A stretch of DNA of 42,295 bases from UBA5109 sp038148435 (GTDB lineage Bacteria > Pseudomonadota > Gammaproteobacteria > Pseudomonadales > Pseudohongiellaceae). The notes beneath the pieces were generated by a model that worked only from the letters and a program-made list of their open reading frames with translations, made no database searches and was not told where the DNA came from. The stretch covers positions 1 through 42,295 of the forward strand of contig JAYQVM010000006.1 in NCBI GenBank assembly GCA_038148435.1. Reading direction: 5' to 3'. The position numbers were made by a program, and so were the translations under genes. Below, piece by piece: positions 16,279-24,139 of this stretch (position 1 is the stretch's first letter; each line of letters starts with the position of its first letter).

Positions 16279-17552
16279 TGGTTTTTCTCCTGGCAAAAAC
16301 GGGCGTAGCGGTAGGGAGCTGTATCAATATCAGTGGGTCTGCTACTGATTACATCAGCCAGCAGTTTTCCCGAGCCCATTGCAAAGGACCAGCCGAGATG
16401 TCCGTGCCCGGTATTGATAAACAGATTGCTGTAATGACTGCCACCAATGATCGGCACACCGTCCACACTGCTCGGCCTCAGCCCCGCCCAGGAACTCAGC
16501 TTTCCAGCAGCAATTGATGCCCGTGCGGCAGGGTATCGATTGATGACCTGATCGATAATCATCTGCACTCTGCGCTGATTAATGCGGGTATCGTAACCGG
16601 CTAGTTCTGCCGTTCCGGCTGCACGAAGTTGATTGCCCAGCGGAGTGATCGCCACATGGGACGTTTCATCAATAACCGGCATGCGCGGTTTTTGTATCCA
16701 GTCATCCATCGCCACCGTGATGGAATAACCTTTTACCGGGCGCACCGGGATCTTGAGCTTCAGTGATTTGGCCAGGAGGGGACTATACGAACCGGCTGCC
16801 AAGACAAAAGCATCGGCCTGGAGTTCACCGCGACTGGTCCTTATCGCTGTAATACTTCTGCCACTTTTTACAAAAGCGTCTACTCGGGTATCGTATTCAA
16901 ACACCACCTGATTCTGCTTTAGCAGCTCAGCCAGTAGCTGACAAAACTGATAGGCGTCTCCTCCCTGATCATCCGGATAGTGAATACCACCAACAATCTT
17001 TTCACCACTTTCAAGCAGCGCTGGCTCCCTGGTAAATATTTCAGCAGGTTCCAGCACTGTGCAATTGACCCCCAGCTCCTGAAACAGGCTGAGCGGTGCT
17101 AGCGCGGCTTCCATCTCTTGATGATCTTCCAGAATCTTCAAACTGCCCAATTTGCTAGCGCTGTATTCAAAGGTATGTTCTTGTATGATGTCCTTCATGC
17201 ATCGCATTGTGTAATTAGCCAACACAGTATTAGATTGAAGATTGGCATGAAAACGTTCCGGCCTAGCATGCCTCAGAAATTCGATGCCCCAGCGCCACAG
17301 CGTTGGCAGTGTGGAGAGACGCAGTAAGAATGGTGAATCTTCTTTTCCAATCCAGCCAAGAATTTCACGGCCGATACCCGGGTGATTCCAGGGACTCGCC
17401 TGACTGGGATGTAGTACCCCGGCATTGGCAAAGCTGGTTTCCTTGGCCGGACCGGACTGGCGATCAATAACTCTGACTTCATGTCCCTGTTTGGATAAAT
17501 AATAGGCCGAGGCCAGGCCCAATAAACCGGAGCCAATGATTATAATTTTCAT
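16275..17552 (-). CDS. dadA: D-amino acid dehydrogenase (DadA-like FAD oxidoreductase)
   Basis: The 425-aa flavoprotein begins MKIIIIGSGLLGLASAYYL, a GxGxxG dinucleotide-binding fold, and ends with the typical DAO-family block GHGHLGWSFAMGSGKLLADV. The N-terminal ETSFANAGVLHPSQASPWN is characteristic of DadA small-subunit proteins. DadA oxidises D-amino acids to 2-imino acids, which hydrolyse to keto acids plus ammonia, and feeds electrons into the respiratory chain at the inner membrane. It heads a five-gene operon (carrier, RidA, N-acyl-D-amino-acid deacylase, M20 hydrolase). Its stop overlaps the carrier's start by four bases. Confidence 0.92.
   Translation of the reverse strand: MKIIIIGSGLLGLASAYYLSKQGHEVRVIDRQSGPAKETSFANAGVLHPSQASPWNHPGIGREILGWIGKEDSPFLLRLSTLPTLWRWGIEFLRHARPERFHANLQSNTVLANYTMRCMKDIIQEHTFEYSASKLGSLKILEDHQEMEAALAPLSLFQELGVNCTVLEPAEIFTREPALLESGEKIVGGIHYPDDQGGDAYQFCQLLAELLKQNQVVFEYDTRVDAFVKSGRSITAIRTSRGELQADAFVLAAGSYSPLLAKSLKLKIPVRPVKGYSITVAMDDWIQKPRMPVIDETSHVAITPLGNQLRAAGTAELAGYDTRINQRRVQMIIDQVINRYPAARASIAAGKLSSWAGLRPSSVDGVPIIGGSHYSNLFINTGHGHLGWSFAMGSGKLLADVISSRPTDIDTAPYRYARFCQEKNQ
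16287..16291 (-). promoter_or_regulatory. Shine-Dalgarno for the GTG start of the YkvI-like carrier
   Basis: On the minus strand AGGAG lies eight bases before the GTG at 16278, inside the 3' end of dadA. It selects this GTG over the in-frame TTG at 16296. Confidence 0.7.
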
Positions 17553-17682
17553 TTTTTACCACTAGTTTTGTATTGAAATCCTGGGACGACTCAGAGAATT
17601 AGTCCGGGTGCCTAGTATTCACTTCCGGCTAAGTTCCCTCAAAAAGCATCCTTTACCAAGTCAGTGATCTTGGGCCGAGACT

Positions 17683-18778
17683 TCAAGGCACCCGCACAAA
17701 AGGCCAGGCGCCAGATACGTGCACTTCGGATACCTGAGTGGCCAGCCCCAGATCATTGACAGTAAACACAAATCCTAGACCACAGACACAGTCAAAAGCC
17801 ATTTCGGATTGAGCAACCAGACGTGATCTAACAGAAGGAGTATTACCTCCGGTACCCGAATAAGGTGGGGTTCTTATGAGGACTAACTCGCTGTCCTCTA
17901 AAATGAACTCTAAATTGGTGAAAGTTCCGAGCCACACGCCCTCATAGTTGCCGACGTAGTTTTCCAGAATTTCCAGTGGAACTTCCACCGTACTGCTTTC
18001 AGCCTGCTCAAACTGCCCCTGCCAATTTGCGCTGAGACCTCGCTGATTTTCATTACACACGACTTCCAGCAATTCGGTATCAGCCCTAAACNNNNNNNNN
18101 NAACCTCAGATTGATAGTGGCCTGAACTGGCTCAGTAAAAGTGCCCGGATCATCGTAGTTTACTTCCAGTTCTATATGTCCAAAATCAACCCGGCGGTAA
18201 CGCTCAGTGATACGTAATTTCTCGGTATGAGGCAAACCGTCTCGGTGTAGCCAGGTGAGATTATTGAAGCCGTTGCTTTCCACCACCAGAGTGTCACCTT
18301 CCCAATGCCCAACAGAATAACCTTCCCAGGTTGGAAAAGGACTCACTTCCAGTTCCCGGCCATCCAGATGAATCTGGCGATAGCTCATATCCTCATAAAG
18401 TATGGCCATAAATGACGGATGCTGAACAAAACGTCGCAAACCGGAAGCTCCTGTACCAGCTGGATAAACTCCCGGCCCGCTGGGCAAACAGGCGAAGCGC
18501 GGGTCTTCAGCATAAAAATTTCGTTCATTCCTGGCCATGGCCTCTTGTGCCCAGATTTGAATCTTTTCGGGATCATACAGACTGCCACTCGCATCCACAG
18601 GTAGCCATAAGCCGGTTAAATCAGGGCGCCCATCTGCCATAATTGGCGTTGGAGCATTGAGATCCGGCGAGCCGTCCAACAACCGGGGTATACCGGGCGT
18701 CTGCAGTGAAAACCATTGGGCATTGAGTTGTGTGCTCAAGAGAATTGCAAAGATAACTGTTGTATAGCGCTTGAACAT
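17683..18778 (-). CDS. Exported protein of unknown function, interrupted by an assembly gap
   Basis: Two adjoining frames (18102-18778 and 17683-18091) are one gene split by the N run at 18092-18101. The N-terminal part has a signal peptide (FAILLSTQLNA/QWF), then DGRPDLTGLWLP, DPRFACLPSGPG, YEDMSYRQIHLDGR and GHWEGDTLVVESNGFN. The C-terminal part continues FRADTELLEVVCNENQ. This is a known family of secreted beta-rich proteins without assigned activity. With exactly 10 Ns the frame breaks; it is restored if the real gap is a multiple of three, including zero. It diverges from a DUF6152 gene 107 bases away, and its domain resembles the C-terminal part of the DUF6152 fusion at 25379-26458. Confidence 0.75.
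18092..18101. other. Assembly gap (10 Ns)
   Basis: Ten consecutive N bases interrupt the coding sequence of the exported protein at 17683-18778. The flanking frames agree only if the true gap length is divisible by three, so ten is a placeholder length. Confidence 0.98.
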
Positions 18779-18885
18779 GGCAAATTGTCTTATATCGGTG
18801 GTTTATTCTTATGCAAACTTAGCCTAATATTTAGTTCATGAAAAGCCAAGCATATCCTGCAGCCTAAAAATACGAAGGCAATAGC

Positions 18886-19272
18886 ATGCGATCTATTTTT
18901 TCAGCCACTTTTCTCTACATGGGTCTATTGTGGTCTATATCTTCCCTAGCACATCACTCCTTTTCCCTAGAATTTGATGTATCCCGACCCGTCGACCTGA
19001 GTGGAGACATCACCAGTATAGAATGGACCAATCCCCATGCCTGGGTATTCATCGATGTCGAGGATGAAAATGGTAACTTACAAAATTGGTCCGTTGAATT
19101 TCTGGGCGTTCTTACCCTGATGCGCCGTGGCATGACACCTGATACGGTAAAACCCGGTGATAGGGTCAGAATCGTTGGCTTTGGTTCTCGAGATGGAACC
19201 AACACTGCAAATGCCACGTCATTAACAATGTCTGATAGTGGTCAGGTTATGTGGTCTTCTGAGGGCAGATAG
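18886..19272 (+). CDS. DUF6152 family exported protein
   Basis: The 128-aa product has a signal peptide predicted to end at SSLA (residue 22), leaving a mature N-terminus HHSFSLEFD. The rest matches DUF6152: PVDLSGDITSIEWTNPHAWVF, then a WSVEFLG block and a VKPGDRVRIVGFG block, a compact OB-like beta fold. The function is unknown. The His pair at residues 23-24 and H51 in NPHAW are conserved in the second DUF6152 protein of this window. The RBS AAGGC precedes the ATG. The gene diverges from the exported protein at 17683-18778, which suggests shared regulation. Confidence 0.85.
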   Translation: MRSIFSATFLYMGLLWSISSLAHHSFSLEFDVSRPVDLSGDITSIEWTNPHAWVFIDVEDENGNLQNWSVEFLGVLTLMRRGMTPDTVKPGDRVRIVGFGSRDGTNTANATSLTMSDSGQVMWSSEGR

Positions 19273-19628
19273 CTTATTACCCACGCCAGTTATTGCACTC
19301 TTAAAACAAGCTTAATGTAAAGCTAGAGTTGCTTATTAAAAACTCATCAATTTCATATTAATTAGCTTTTTGAGCCCTCACTAAAAAGTCTTACCTTTCA
19401 AAAATTAACTGACAGGTTCTGAAAAATATTTTTTATTGTATAGTCCACCTTTACATCATCTAAGCGGCCTGACTTGTATGGAAAGCGTTAAGCCCCCGGC
19501 AGTTCTGTTCTTTTTATTGAATGTGGTTGGTTTAACTAGCGCTCTTCCGCTTCTCGCCCCTATGATTAGCAAGATAGGTGCTTCTTTATCTGGGCCTCTG
19601 ATTAAACATCAAAGAACTTGAGCAAACC
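19273..19628. other. 356-base intergenic stretch
   Basis: No convincing gene is present. The first half is AT-rich and looks like leader or promoter DNA for the CMD-family gene at 19629. A small open frame (ATG at 19478, 47 codons, weakly hydrophobic) lacks an RBS and is not called. No terminator hairpin with a T run was found after the DUF6152 gene. Confidence 0.5.
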
Positions 19629-20264
19629 ATGTCAACCAAAGAAAAAATGTCTGCACGAATTCCTATGGCTGATGAAGGGGCTCTCAATGCTGAGCAGCAT
19701 AAGGTGTTGAACAAAATAATCGGGGGCAAACGAGGTAACCTGGTCGGCCCTTTTCGCGCTCTGCTACATTCATCGGAACTGGCAGACCGAACACAGCAGC
19801 TAGGTGAATTTGTTCGCTATGACAGCAGTTTGCCTGCTGCCATCAGTGAACTTGCGATCCTCTGTACTGCTCGCTACTGGAACTGCCCGCAGGAGTGGGC
19901 CATTCATGTAGGCTTTGCCGAAGCAGCTGGCGTGGACCCTGAGCTGATTAATGCCATCTCAAGGGCCTCGGTGCCGGCTTTTCAGGAGCCTCTTCAAATT
20001 GTTGTGTATGAATACTGCCGTGAATTGCTGGCCTTTGGTGGACTCAGTGATGCTGTCTACCAGCATGCACAGGACATCTTGGGCGACAAAAGCCTGGTTG
20101 AGCTGACTGGACTTATTGGCTATTACACCATGCTGGCATTTAGCCTGAATGCACACCAGGTTCCTCTGGATGACCGTGCTGCCCTCCTGCCGGAATTGGG
20201 AGCAGACAGCGACAGGCGCTCACCCACGCGCCTGCCTCCGGCAATCGAGAGAGCCCAAGACTGA
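19629..20264 (+). CDS. Carboxymuconolactone decarboxylase (CMD/AhpD-like) family protein
   Basis: The 211-aa all-helical protein has the CMD core around residues 50-135: RTQQLGEFVRYDSSLP, SELAILCTARYWNC, then EWAIHVGFAEAAGVD with E89, W90 and H93 in the family's conserved positions. The CxxC pair of peroxidase-active AhpD is absent; C79 and C86 are seven residues apart. It is therefore more likely a CMD-type protein of unknown substrate than a peroxiredoxin reductase. It stands alone on the plus strand and converges on the NSS small-subunit gene, whose stop is only 28 bases away. Confidence 0.85.
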   Translation: MSTKEKMSARIPMADEGALNAEQHKVLNKIIGGKRGNLVGPFRALLHSSELADRTQQLGEFVRYDSSLPAAISELAILCTARYWNCPQEWAIHVGFAEAAGVDPELINAISRASVPAFQEPLQIVVYEYCRELLAFGGLSDAVYQHAQDILGDKSLVELTGLIGYYTMLAFSLNAHQVPLDDRAALLPELGADSDRRSPTRLPPAIERAQD

Positions 20265-20292
20265 AAATCAGTGTTAAAGCCTGAAGGGATGG

Positions 20293-20445
20293 TCAGGTGT
20301 CGTCATCTTCCGTATCGATATTGGAAGGACCGTGCAGACTCTCTTCAGAATCCGGTGTCATCAATACCTGGAATATACACCAGATCAGTAGGCAGCTGAC
20401 AAAGCCTACCGAGAAGAGCATGAGTATCCAGCCACCGGTCGTCAT
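20293..20445 (-). CDS. 50-aa single-pass partner of the NSS transporter (MetS-like)
   Basis: Translation from the ATG at 20445 gives 50 residues: MTTGGWILMLFSVGFVSC, one hydrophobic helix (residues 6-28), then an acidic tail ending DTEDDDT. The start overlaps the stop of the NSS transporter gene in an ATGA arrangement (20442-20445). Small single-helix subunits encoded directly after bacterial NSS genes are known, for example MetS beside the methionine/alanine importer MetP, and the architecture matches. It probably sits in the inner membrane with the transporter. The tail sequence itself is not recognised. Confidence 0.75.
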   Translation of the reverse strand: MTTGGWILMLFSVGFVSCLLIWCIFQVLMTPDSEESLHGPSNIDTEDDDT

Positions 20446-22145
20446 GAGCTGACCTCACTGCGCAGAGTCAAAGGAGGCAAGCTAACACCGCACTCCGGAC
20501 ATTCTGTTGCAAGGGTTCCTGTCAGATCTGTCTGGCAATGCTCACAACTGCTTCCTTCAACACGCTCCATCCGATTCCAGCGGGAAACGGCCTGGCGAAT
20601 CAGCAAAGCAAAGAAAATGGCAACAATGATGATAAAACCAAAGGACAGCTGCGCCACAGAATTCGTTGCAAGTGAATTGAAATAGTTCGCTGTTTCTGCA
20701 GTCAGCTGCTGATAAAACCAGACGATAAACACAACGATCAAATAGGCCGGTGAAACATATTTCAGCATGATACCTACAAGCATTGGTACTTTTATGCCCG
20801 CGCCCTGATTGATTTCTTTCATGCCCTTGTCGATTCCCAACACCCAGCCAAATAGAATGACCTGGAAGGTAGCCAGTATGTATATGGCCACATTACCCAC
20901 CCAGAAATCCATGGTATCCAGTGCCAGCAGATTGGCGGAAAAATAGGCGACAAAGAAACTGCCGATCAGGGTTATAAAGCCAAGGATACTGACGGAGAAG
21001 CGACGACCAATTTGCAGACCCTCCTCCAGAAAGGAGATAGCCGGTTGCAGCATCGAGAGTGAACTGGTTACGGCAGCCAGAAACAGCAGAAAGAAGAACA
21101 GGGTACCGATAATCTGACCGGCAGGCATCATGGCAAAAACCTGCGGCAGCACCAGAAAGCCAAGCCCGAAAGTCCCCTGCCCTTCCACACCTGCTGCGCC
21201 CAGAAAGACAAAGGCTGCCGGGATGATAATCATGCCGCCTAGGGCTACCTCACAGAATTCATTACCGGCATTGGATGACAGAGACGAGAGGGCGATATCA
21301 TCATTACGCTCGAGGTAACTGGCATAGGTAATGATGATGCCGAAGCCGACAGACAGGGAAAAGAATATCTGTCCGGTTGCCACCAGCCACATTTGCCCGT
21401 TCATCAGGCTGCCCCAGAGATTTTCGGGGTTCCACATCATGCCAAGACCATTCACCACATTTAACTCGGGCTCTGCCGGGTCAGGGGTTCCAAGTGTCAG
21501 AACCCTCACCAGCACCAGCAAAGCGCAGGCAATCAGCAAGGGCATGGCATACAGACAGAAACGTTCGATACCACGCTGCAGTCCCTGATATATCAGGACA
21601 AAGTTCAGAACAAAGCAGATCAACAGCGTGATTATAGCCGGGCTCAGACCACCGCTGAGCAAAAAGCCATCCTGTCCGGCACCGGTGAATGAGGTGAAAA
21701 AATCGACATAGGTGGTCTGTTCCAAGCCCAGGGACAACTGACCCGTTGCCATGTACCAGGCGTAGGCCAGACACCAGCCTTCGATGAATACATAATACAT
21801 GTAAATGATCACCGGCACGGTCATGCTGATGACACCGCCGTAGGGTGCAGCTGGATTACGCCAGATAGTCCGGTAAATGCCCGGTGACGAATTGAAGCCA
21901 CGATTGCCACCGAATCTACCCATTGACCATTCTGACCAGGCCAGCGGTATGCCGAGAATCAGCAGCGCAATGAAATAGGGAATCATGAACATGCCGCCTT
22001 CGAACTGGGCAGCCTGACCCGGAAAACGCAGAAAATTCCCTAGCCCAACGGCGCTGCCCATAACGGCCAGAATCACCCCGATTCGGGTTCCCCATCGATC
22101 TTTTTGTTGTGGACCAGTTGGTGAAGAGATGTCGATATCGCTCAT
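20442..22145 (-). CDS. NSS family sodium-coupled amino-acid transporter with C-terminal zinc-ribbon-like tail
   Basis: The 567-aa protein is a neurotransmitter:sodium symporter homologue. GTRIGVILAVMGSAVGLGNF in the first helix is the unwound Na+/substrate-binding segment, and RFPGQAAQFEGGMFMIPYF follows. About twelve hydrophobic segments span the first 520 residues. Bacterial members import amino acids with Na+. Unusually, the cytoplasmic end carries CEHC and CPEC (C534, C537, C549, C552), a zinc-ribbon-like pattern not normally part of NSS transporters. The gene is coupled by ATGA overlap to a 50-aa partner and diverges from the SoxC-like gene. Confidence 0.9.
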   Translation of the reverse strand: MSDIDISSPTGPQQKDRWGTRIGVILAVMGSAVGLGNFLRFPGQAAQFEGGMFMIPYFIALLILGIPLAWSEWSMGRFGGNRGFNSSPGIYRTIWRNPAAPYGGVISMTVPVIIYMYYVFIEGWCLAYAWYMATGQLSLGLEQTTYVDFFTSFTGAGQDGFLLSGGLSPAIITLLICFVLNFVLIYQGLQRGIERFCLYAMPLLIACALLVLVRVLTLGTPDPAEPELNVVNGLGMMWNPENLWGSLMNGQMWLVATGQIFFSLSVGFGIIITYASYLERNDDIALSSLSSNAGNEFCEVALGGMIIIPAAFVFLGAAGVEGQGTFGLGFLVLPQVFAMMPAGQIIGTLFFFLLFLAAVTSSLSMLQPAISFLEEGLQIGRRFSVSILGFITLIGSFFVAYFSANLLALDTMDFWVGNVAIYILATFQVILFGWVLGIDKGMKEINQGAGIKVPMLVGIMLKYVSPAYLIVVFIVWFYQQLTAETANYFNSLATNSVAQLSFGFIIIVAIFFALLIRQAVSRWNRMERVEGSSCEHCQTDLTGTLATECPECGVSLPPLTLRSEVSS

Positions 22146-22218
22146 AGTTACTTCTTATTATTGTTAGCCTCAGACGATACCGTCCCTGACTGCGCATGGC
22201 AATCCCCAAAAAATATTA

Positions 22219-22246
22219 TTGTTTGAACCTTTAGACTACTTATAAT
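22219..22246 (+). promoter_or_regulatory. Candidate sigma-70 promoter for the soxC-like operon
   Basis: A consensus -10 box TATAAT (22241-22246) is preceded by TTGTTT (22219-22224) with a 16-base spacer, 45 bases upstream of the SoxC-like ATG at 22292. The -10 box is perfect; the -35 box is weak. Confidence 0.5.
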
Positions 22247-22291
22247 GATTAGGAACAGATACATTCTTTAAAAATATCAAAAGGCTCCAAC

Positions 22292-23563
22292 ATGTCTAGA
22301 AAAAATGAATCCATAGAGCATATTGAAGAAGTTGCCGAAAATGGGTTATTGCACCGCCGGGCTTTTCTGAAAGTAGGTGCTGCTGCAGCTGGGAGTGCAG
22401 CTTTTATGTCTGCCAAAGCCGCTCCACCGGAAGTCGATGCCTGGTCCCAGACTCCCGGGAGACCCCCGGAGGAATATGGCAATCGCTCTCCCTATGAAGC
22501 GAATATTAATCGATTAGCCGCTAGTCAGCCCCCTGCTCTGGGCGCGGGCTCTTCGCGCACGCCACTGGGCGACCTGGAAGGCATTATTACACCTGGCGCC
22601 CTGCATTTTGAAAGACACCATAACGGGATTCCGGCAATCAACCCCTCTGAACACAGACTGTTGATTCATGGCCTGGTAGACCGCCCGCTGATTTTTGATC
22701 TAGATACCCTCAGCCGCTATCCGCTGGTCTCTCGCATCCATTTTGTGGAATGTTCTGGCAACAGTGCTGCCCTTAACGCTCCACAGGCAGCGCAGACTTC
22801 TGTCCAGGCAATTCATGGCCTGCTTTCCTGCAGTGAATGGACGGGGGTCCCGCTTTCTGTTTTGCTGGATGAGGCCGGCGTCCAAGCTAAGGGGAAGTGG
22901 GTCTTGGCGGAAGGGGCAGATTCGGCGTTGATGAGCCGCAGCGTTCCGATGAGTAAAATTCTTGATGATACCCTGGTTGCCATTTACCAGAACGGCGAAC
23001 GTCTCAGGCCAGGCAATGGCTATCCCATGCGCCTACTGCTACCGGGCTGGGAAGGCAACATGAACGTGAAATGGCTACGCCGCCTCAAGGTTACTCAAGG
23101 ACCGACAATGACCAAGGATGAAACCTCCAAATATACCGACCTGCTGCGCGATGGCACGTCAGAAATATTCACGTTTCCGCTGGGGGTAAAATCCGTTATT
23201 ACTTCACCTTCAGGCGAGCAGACCATGCAGGGTCCGGGCCTGTACCAGATTTCTGGCCTTGCCTGGACTGGCGCCGGCCGAATTCGCCGGGTTGAAGTTT
23301 CCGCCGATGGTGGCAGAACCTGGGCCGAGGCCGAACTGAGCGGGCCGGTGCTGGACAAGGCACTGACCCGTTTCCGTTTACCCTGGCGCTGGAATGGCGG
23401 GCCTGCCATTCTGCAAAGCCGGGCTATTGATGAAACCGGTGCCGTTCAGCCCACACGTGAAAGCCTGATGAGCCAGATCGGACCACAGCGGCGCTACCAT
23501 TACCATGCTATCCAGTCCTGGCAGGTCGGCTCCAATGGGGAGGTGCATAATGTTTACGCCTAA
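22292..23563 (+). CDS. soxC: SoxC-like sulfite dehydrogenase, molybdopterin subunit
   Basis: The 423-aa protein has a twin-arginine signal (HRRAFLKVGAAAAG, RR at residues 22-23), as expected for a folded Mo-cofactor enzyme exported to the periplasm. The sulfite-oxidase fold is shown by the pyranopterin-Mo cysteine C154 in HFVECSGNS, and by RPGNGYPMRLLLPGWEGNMNVKWLRRL, a conserved block of SoxC and sulfite oxidases. A C-terminal dimerisation domain starts near residue 290. SoxC acts with a cytochrome partner in sulfur-compound oxidation. The start has AAAAGG upstream, and the gene overlaps its cytochrome by 14 bases. No other sox genes are visible, so a stand-alone sulfite dehydrogenase is likely. 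Confidence 0.9.
   Translation: MSRKNESIEHIEEVAENGLLHRRAFLKVGAAAAGSAAFMSAKAAPPEVDAWSQTPGRPPEEYGNRSPYEANINRLAASQPPALGAGSSRTPLGDLEGIITPGALHFERHHNGIPAINPSEHRLLIHGLVDRPLIFDLDTLSRYPLVSRIHFVECSGNSAALNAPQAAQTSVQAIHGLLSCSEWTGVPLSVLLDEAGVQAKGKWVLAEGADSALMSRSVPMSKILDDTLVAIYQNGERLRPGNGYPMRLLLPGWEGNMNVKWLRRLKVTQGPTMTKDETSKYTDLLRDGTSEIFTFPLGVKSVITSPSGEQTMQGPGLYQISGLAWTGAGRIRRVEVSADGGRTWAEAELSGPVLDKALTRFRLPWRWNGGPAILQSRAIDETGAVQPTRESLMSQIGPQRRYHYHAIQSWQVGSNGEVHNVYA
23537..23543 (+). promoter_or_regulatory. Strong Shine-Dalgarno inside soxC for the cytochrome gene
   Basis: GGGGAGG lies six bases before the ATG at 23550, within the last codons of soxC. It fixes the cytochrome start there rather than at the longer open frame from 23505. 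Confidence 0.8.
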
Positions 23564-24074
23564 ACTGATTACTGCACTTTCATTATTGCTAACTGGCGTG
23601 TCAGTGCTGGCACAGGAAGGCCCCGGTCTCGGCGTGCCTGCTACCCCTGAGCAGATCGCCGGTTGGGATATCAGTATTGATCCCAGCGGTGCAAACCTGC
23701 CAGCAGGATCAGGCAGTGTCGCGCAAGGTGCTGATGTTTACATGACTTACTGTCTGGCCTGTCATGGCGAAGGCGGCCAAGGCTCCACTAATGACAGACT
23801 GGTCGGCGGACATGGCACACTTGCCACTGATTCGCCAGTGAAAACCGTGGGCTCTTACTGGCCCTATGCGACCACTCTGTTTGACTACATCCGCCGAGCC
23901 ATGCCCTTTTCCTTGCCGGGTTCGCTGACAGATGATCAGGCTTATGCCCTGACAGCCTATATTCTGCAACTAAACGGTATCATTGACGAAGATGATGTCA
24001 TCAACGCGCAAACCCTGCCGGCTGTTGAAATGCCCAACCGGGATGGTTTTGTCTGGGTCTGGATCGAGGAATAA
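23550..24074 (+). CDS. Monoheme cytochrome c partner of the sulfite dehydrogenase (SoxD-like)
   Basis: From the ATG at 23550 the product has 174 residues: a Sec signal peptide (cleaved near VLAQ, residue 22), then a class I cytochrome c domain with CLACH at residues 68-72 and a likely distal methionine in RRAMPFSLPG. SDDQ-type helix TDDQAYALTAYILQLN follows as in SoxD and related cytochromes. It is expected to take electrons from the SoxC-like molybdoenzyme in the periplasm and pass them to the respiratory chain. It has one heme, fewer than the diheme SoxD of Paracoccus. The 14-base overlap and internal RBS suggest coupled synthesis. Confidence 0.87.
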   Translation: MFTPKLITALSLLLTGVSVLAQEGPGLGVPATPEQIAGWDISIDPSGANLPAGSGSVAQGADVYMTYCLACHGEGGQGSTNDRLVGGHGTLATDSPVKTVGSYWPYATTLFDYIRRAMPFSLPGSLTDDQAYALTAYILQLNGIIDEDDVINAQTLPAVEMPNRDGFVWVWIEE

Positions 24075-24096
24075 AGTCCGCAAAGCGGCTTAAGAC

Positions 24097-24114
24097 GCCG
24101 GGCTTATGCCCGGC
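24097..24114. terminator. Hairpin between convergent cytochrome genes
   Basis: GCCGGGC and GCCCGGC form a perfect 7-bp stem with a TTAT loop, 22 bases after the soxD-like stop and 26 bases past the stop of the opposing cytochrome gene. A smaller CCGC/GCGG stem lies just before it. There is no T run on either strand, so it is at best a weak or bidirectional terminator. Confidence 0.35.
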
Positions 24115-24139
24115 ATCATAAGTATTCATGGATTGGTAT

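Noticed and set aside
19436..19621. 61-aa plus-strand ORF (47 aa from the ATG at 19478)
   Set aside because: No RBS, TTG start for the long form, low-complexity hydrophobic content, and it ends just before the CMD gene; probably leader DNA.
22249..22482. 77-aa minus-strand ORF over the soxC start
   Set aside because: Lies across the soxC promoter and Tat signal region; no RBS and no family features.
22292..24074. A full Sox thiosulfate-oxidation system
   Set aside because: Only the SoxC-like and cytochrome genes are present; SoxXA, SoxYZ and SoxB motifs were not found.
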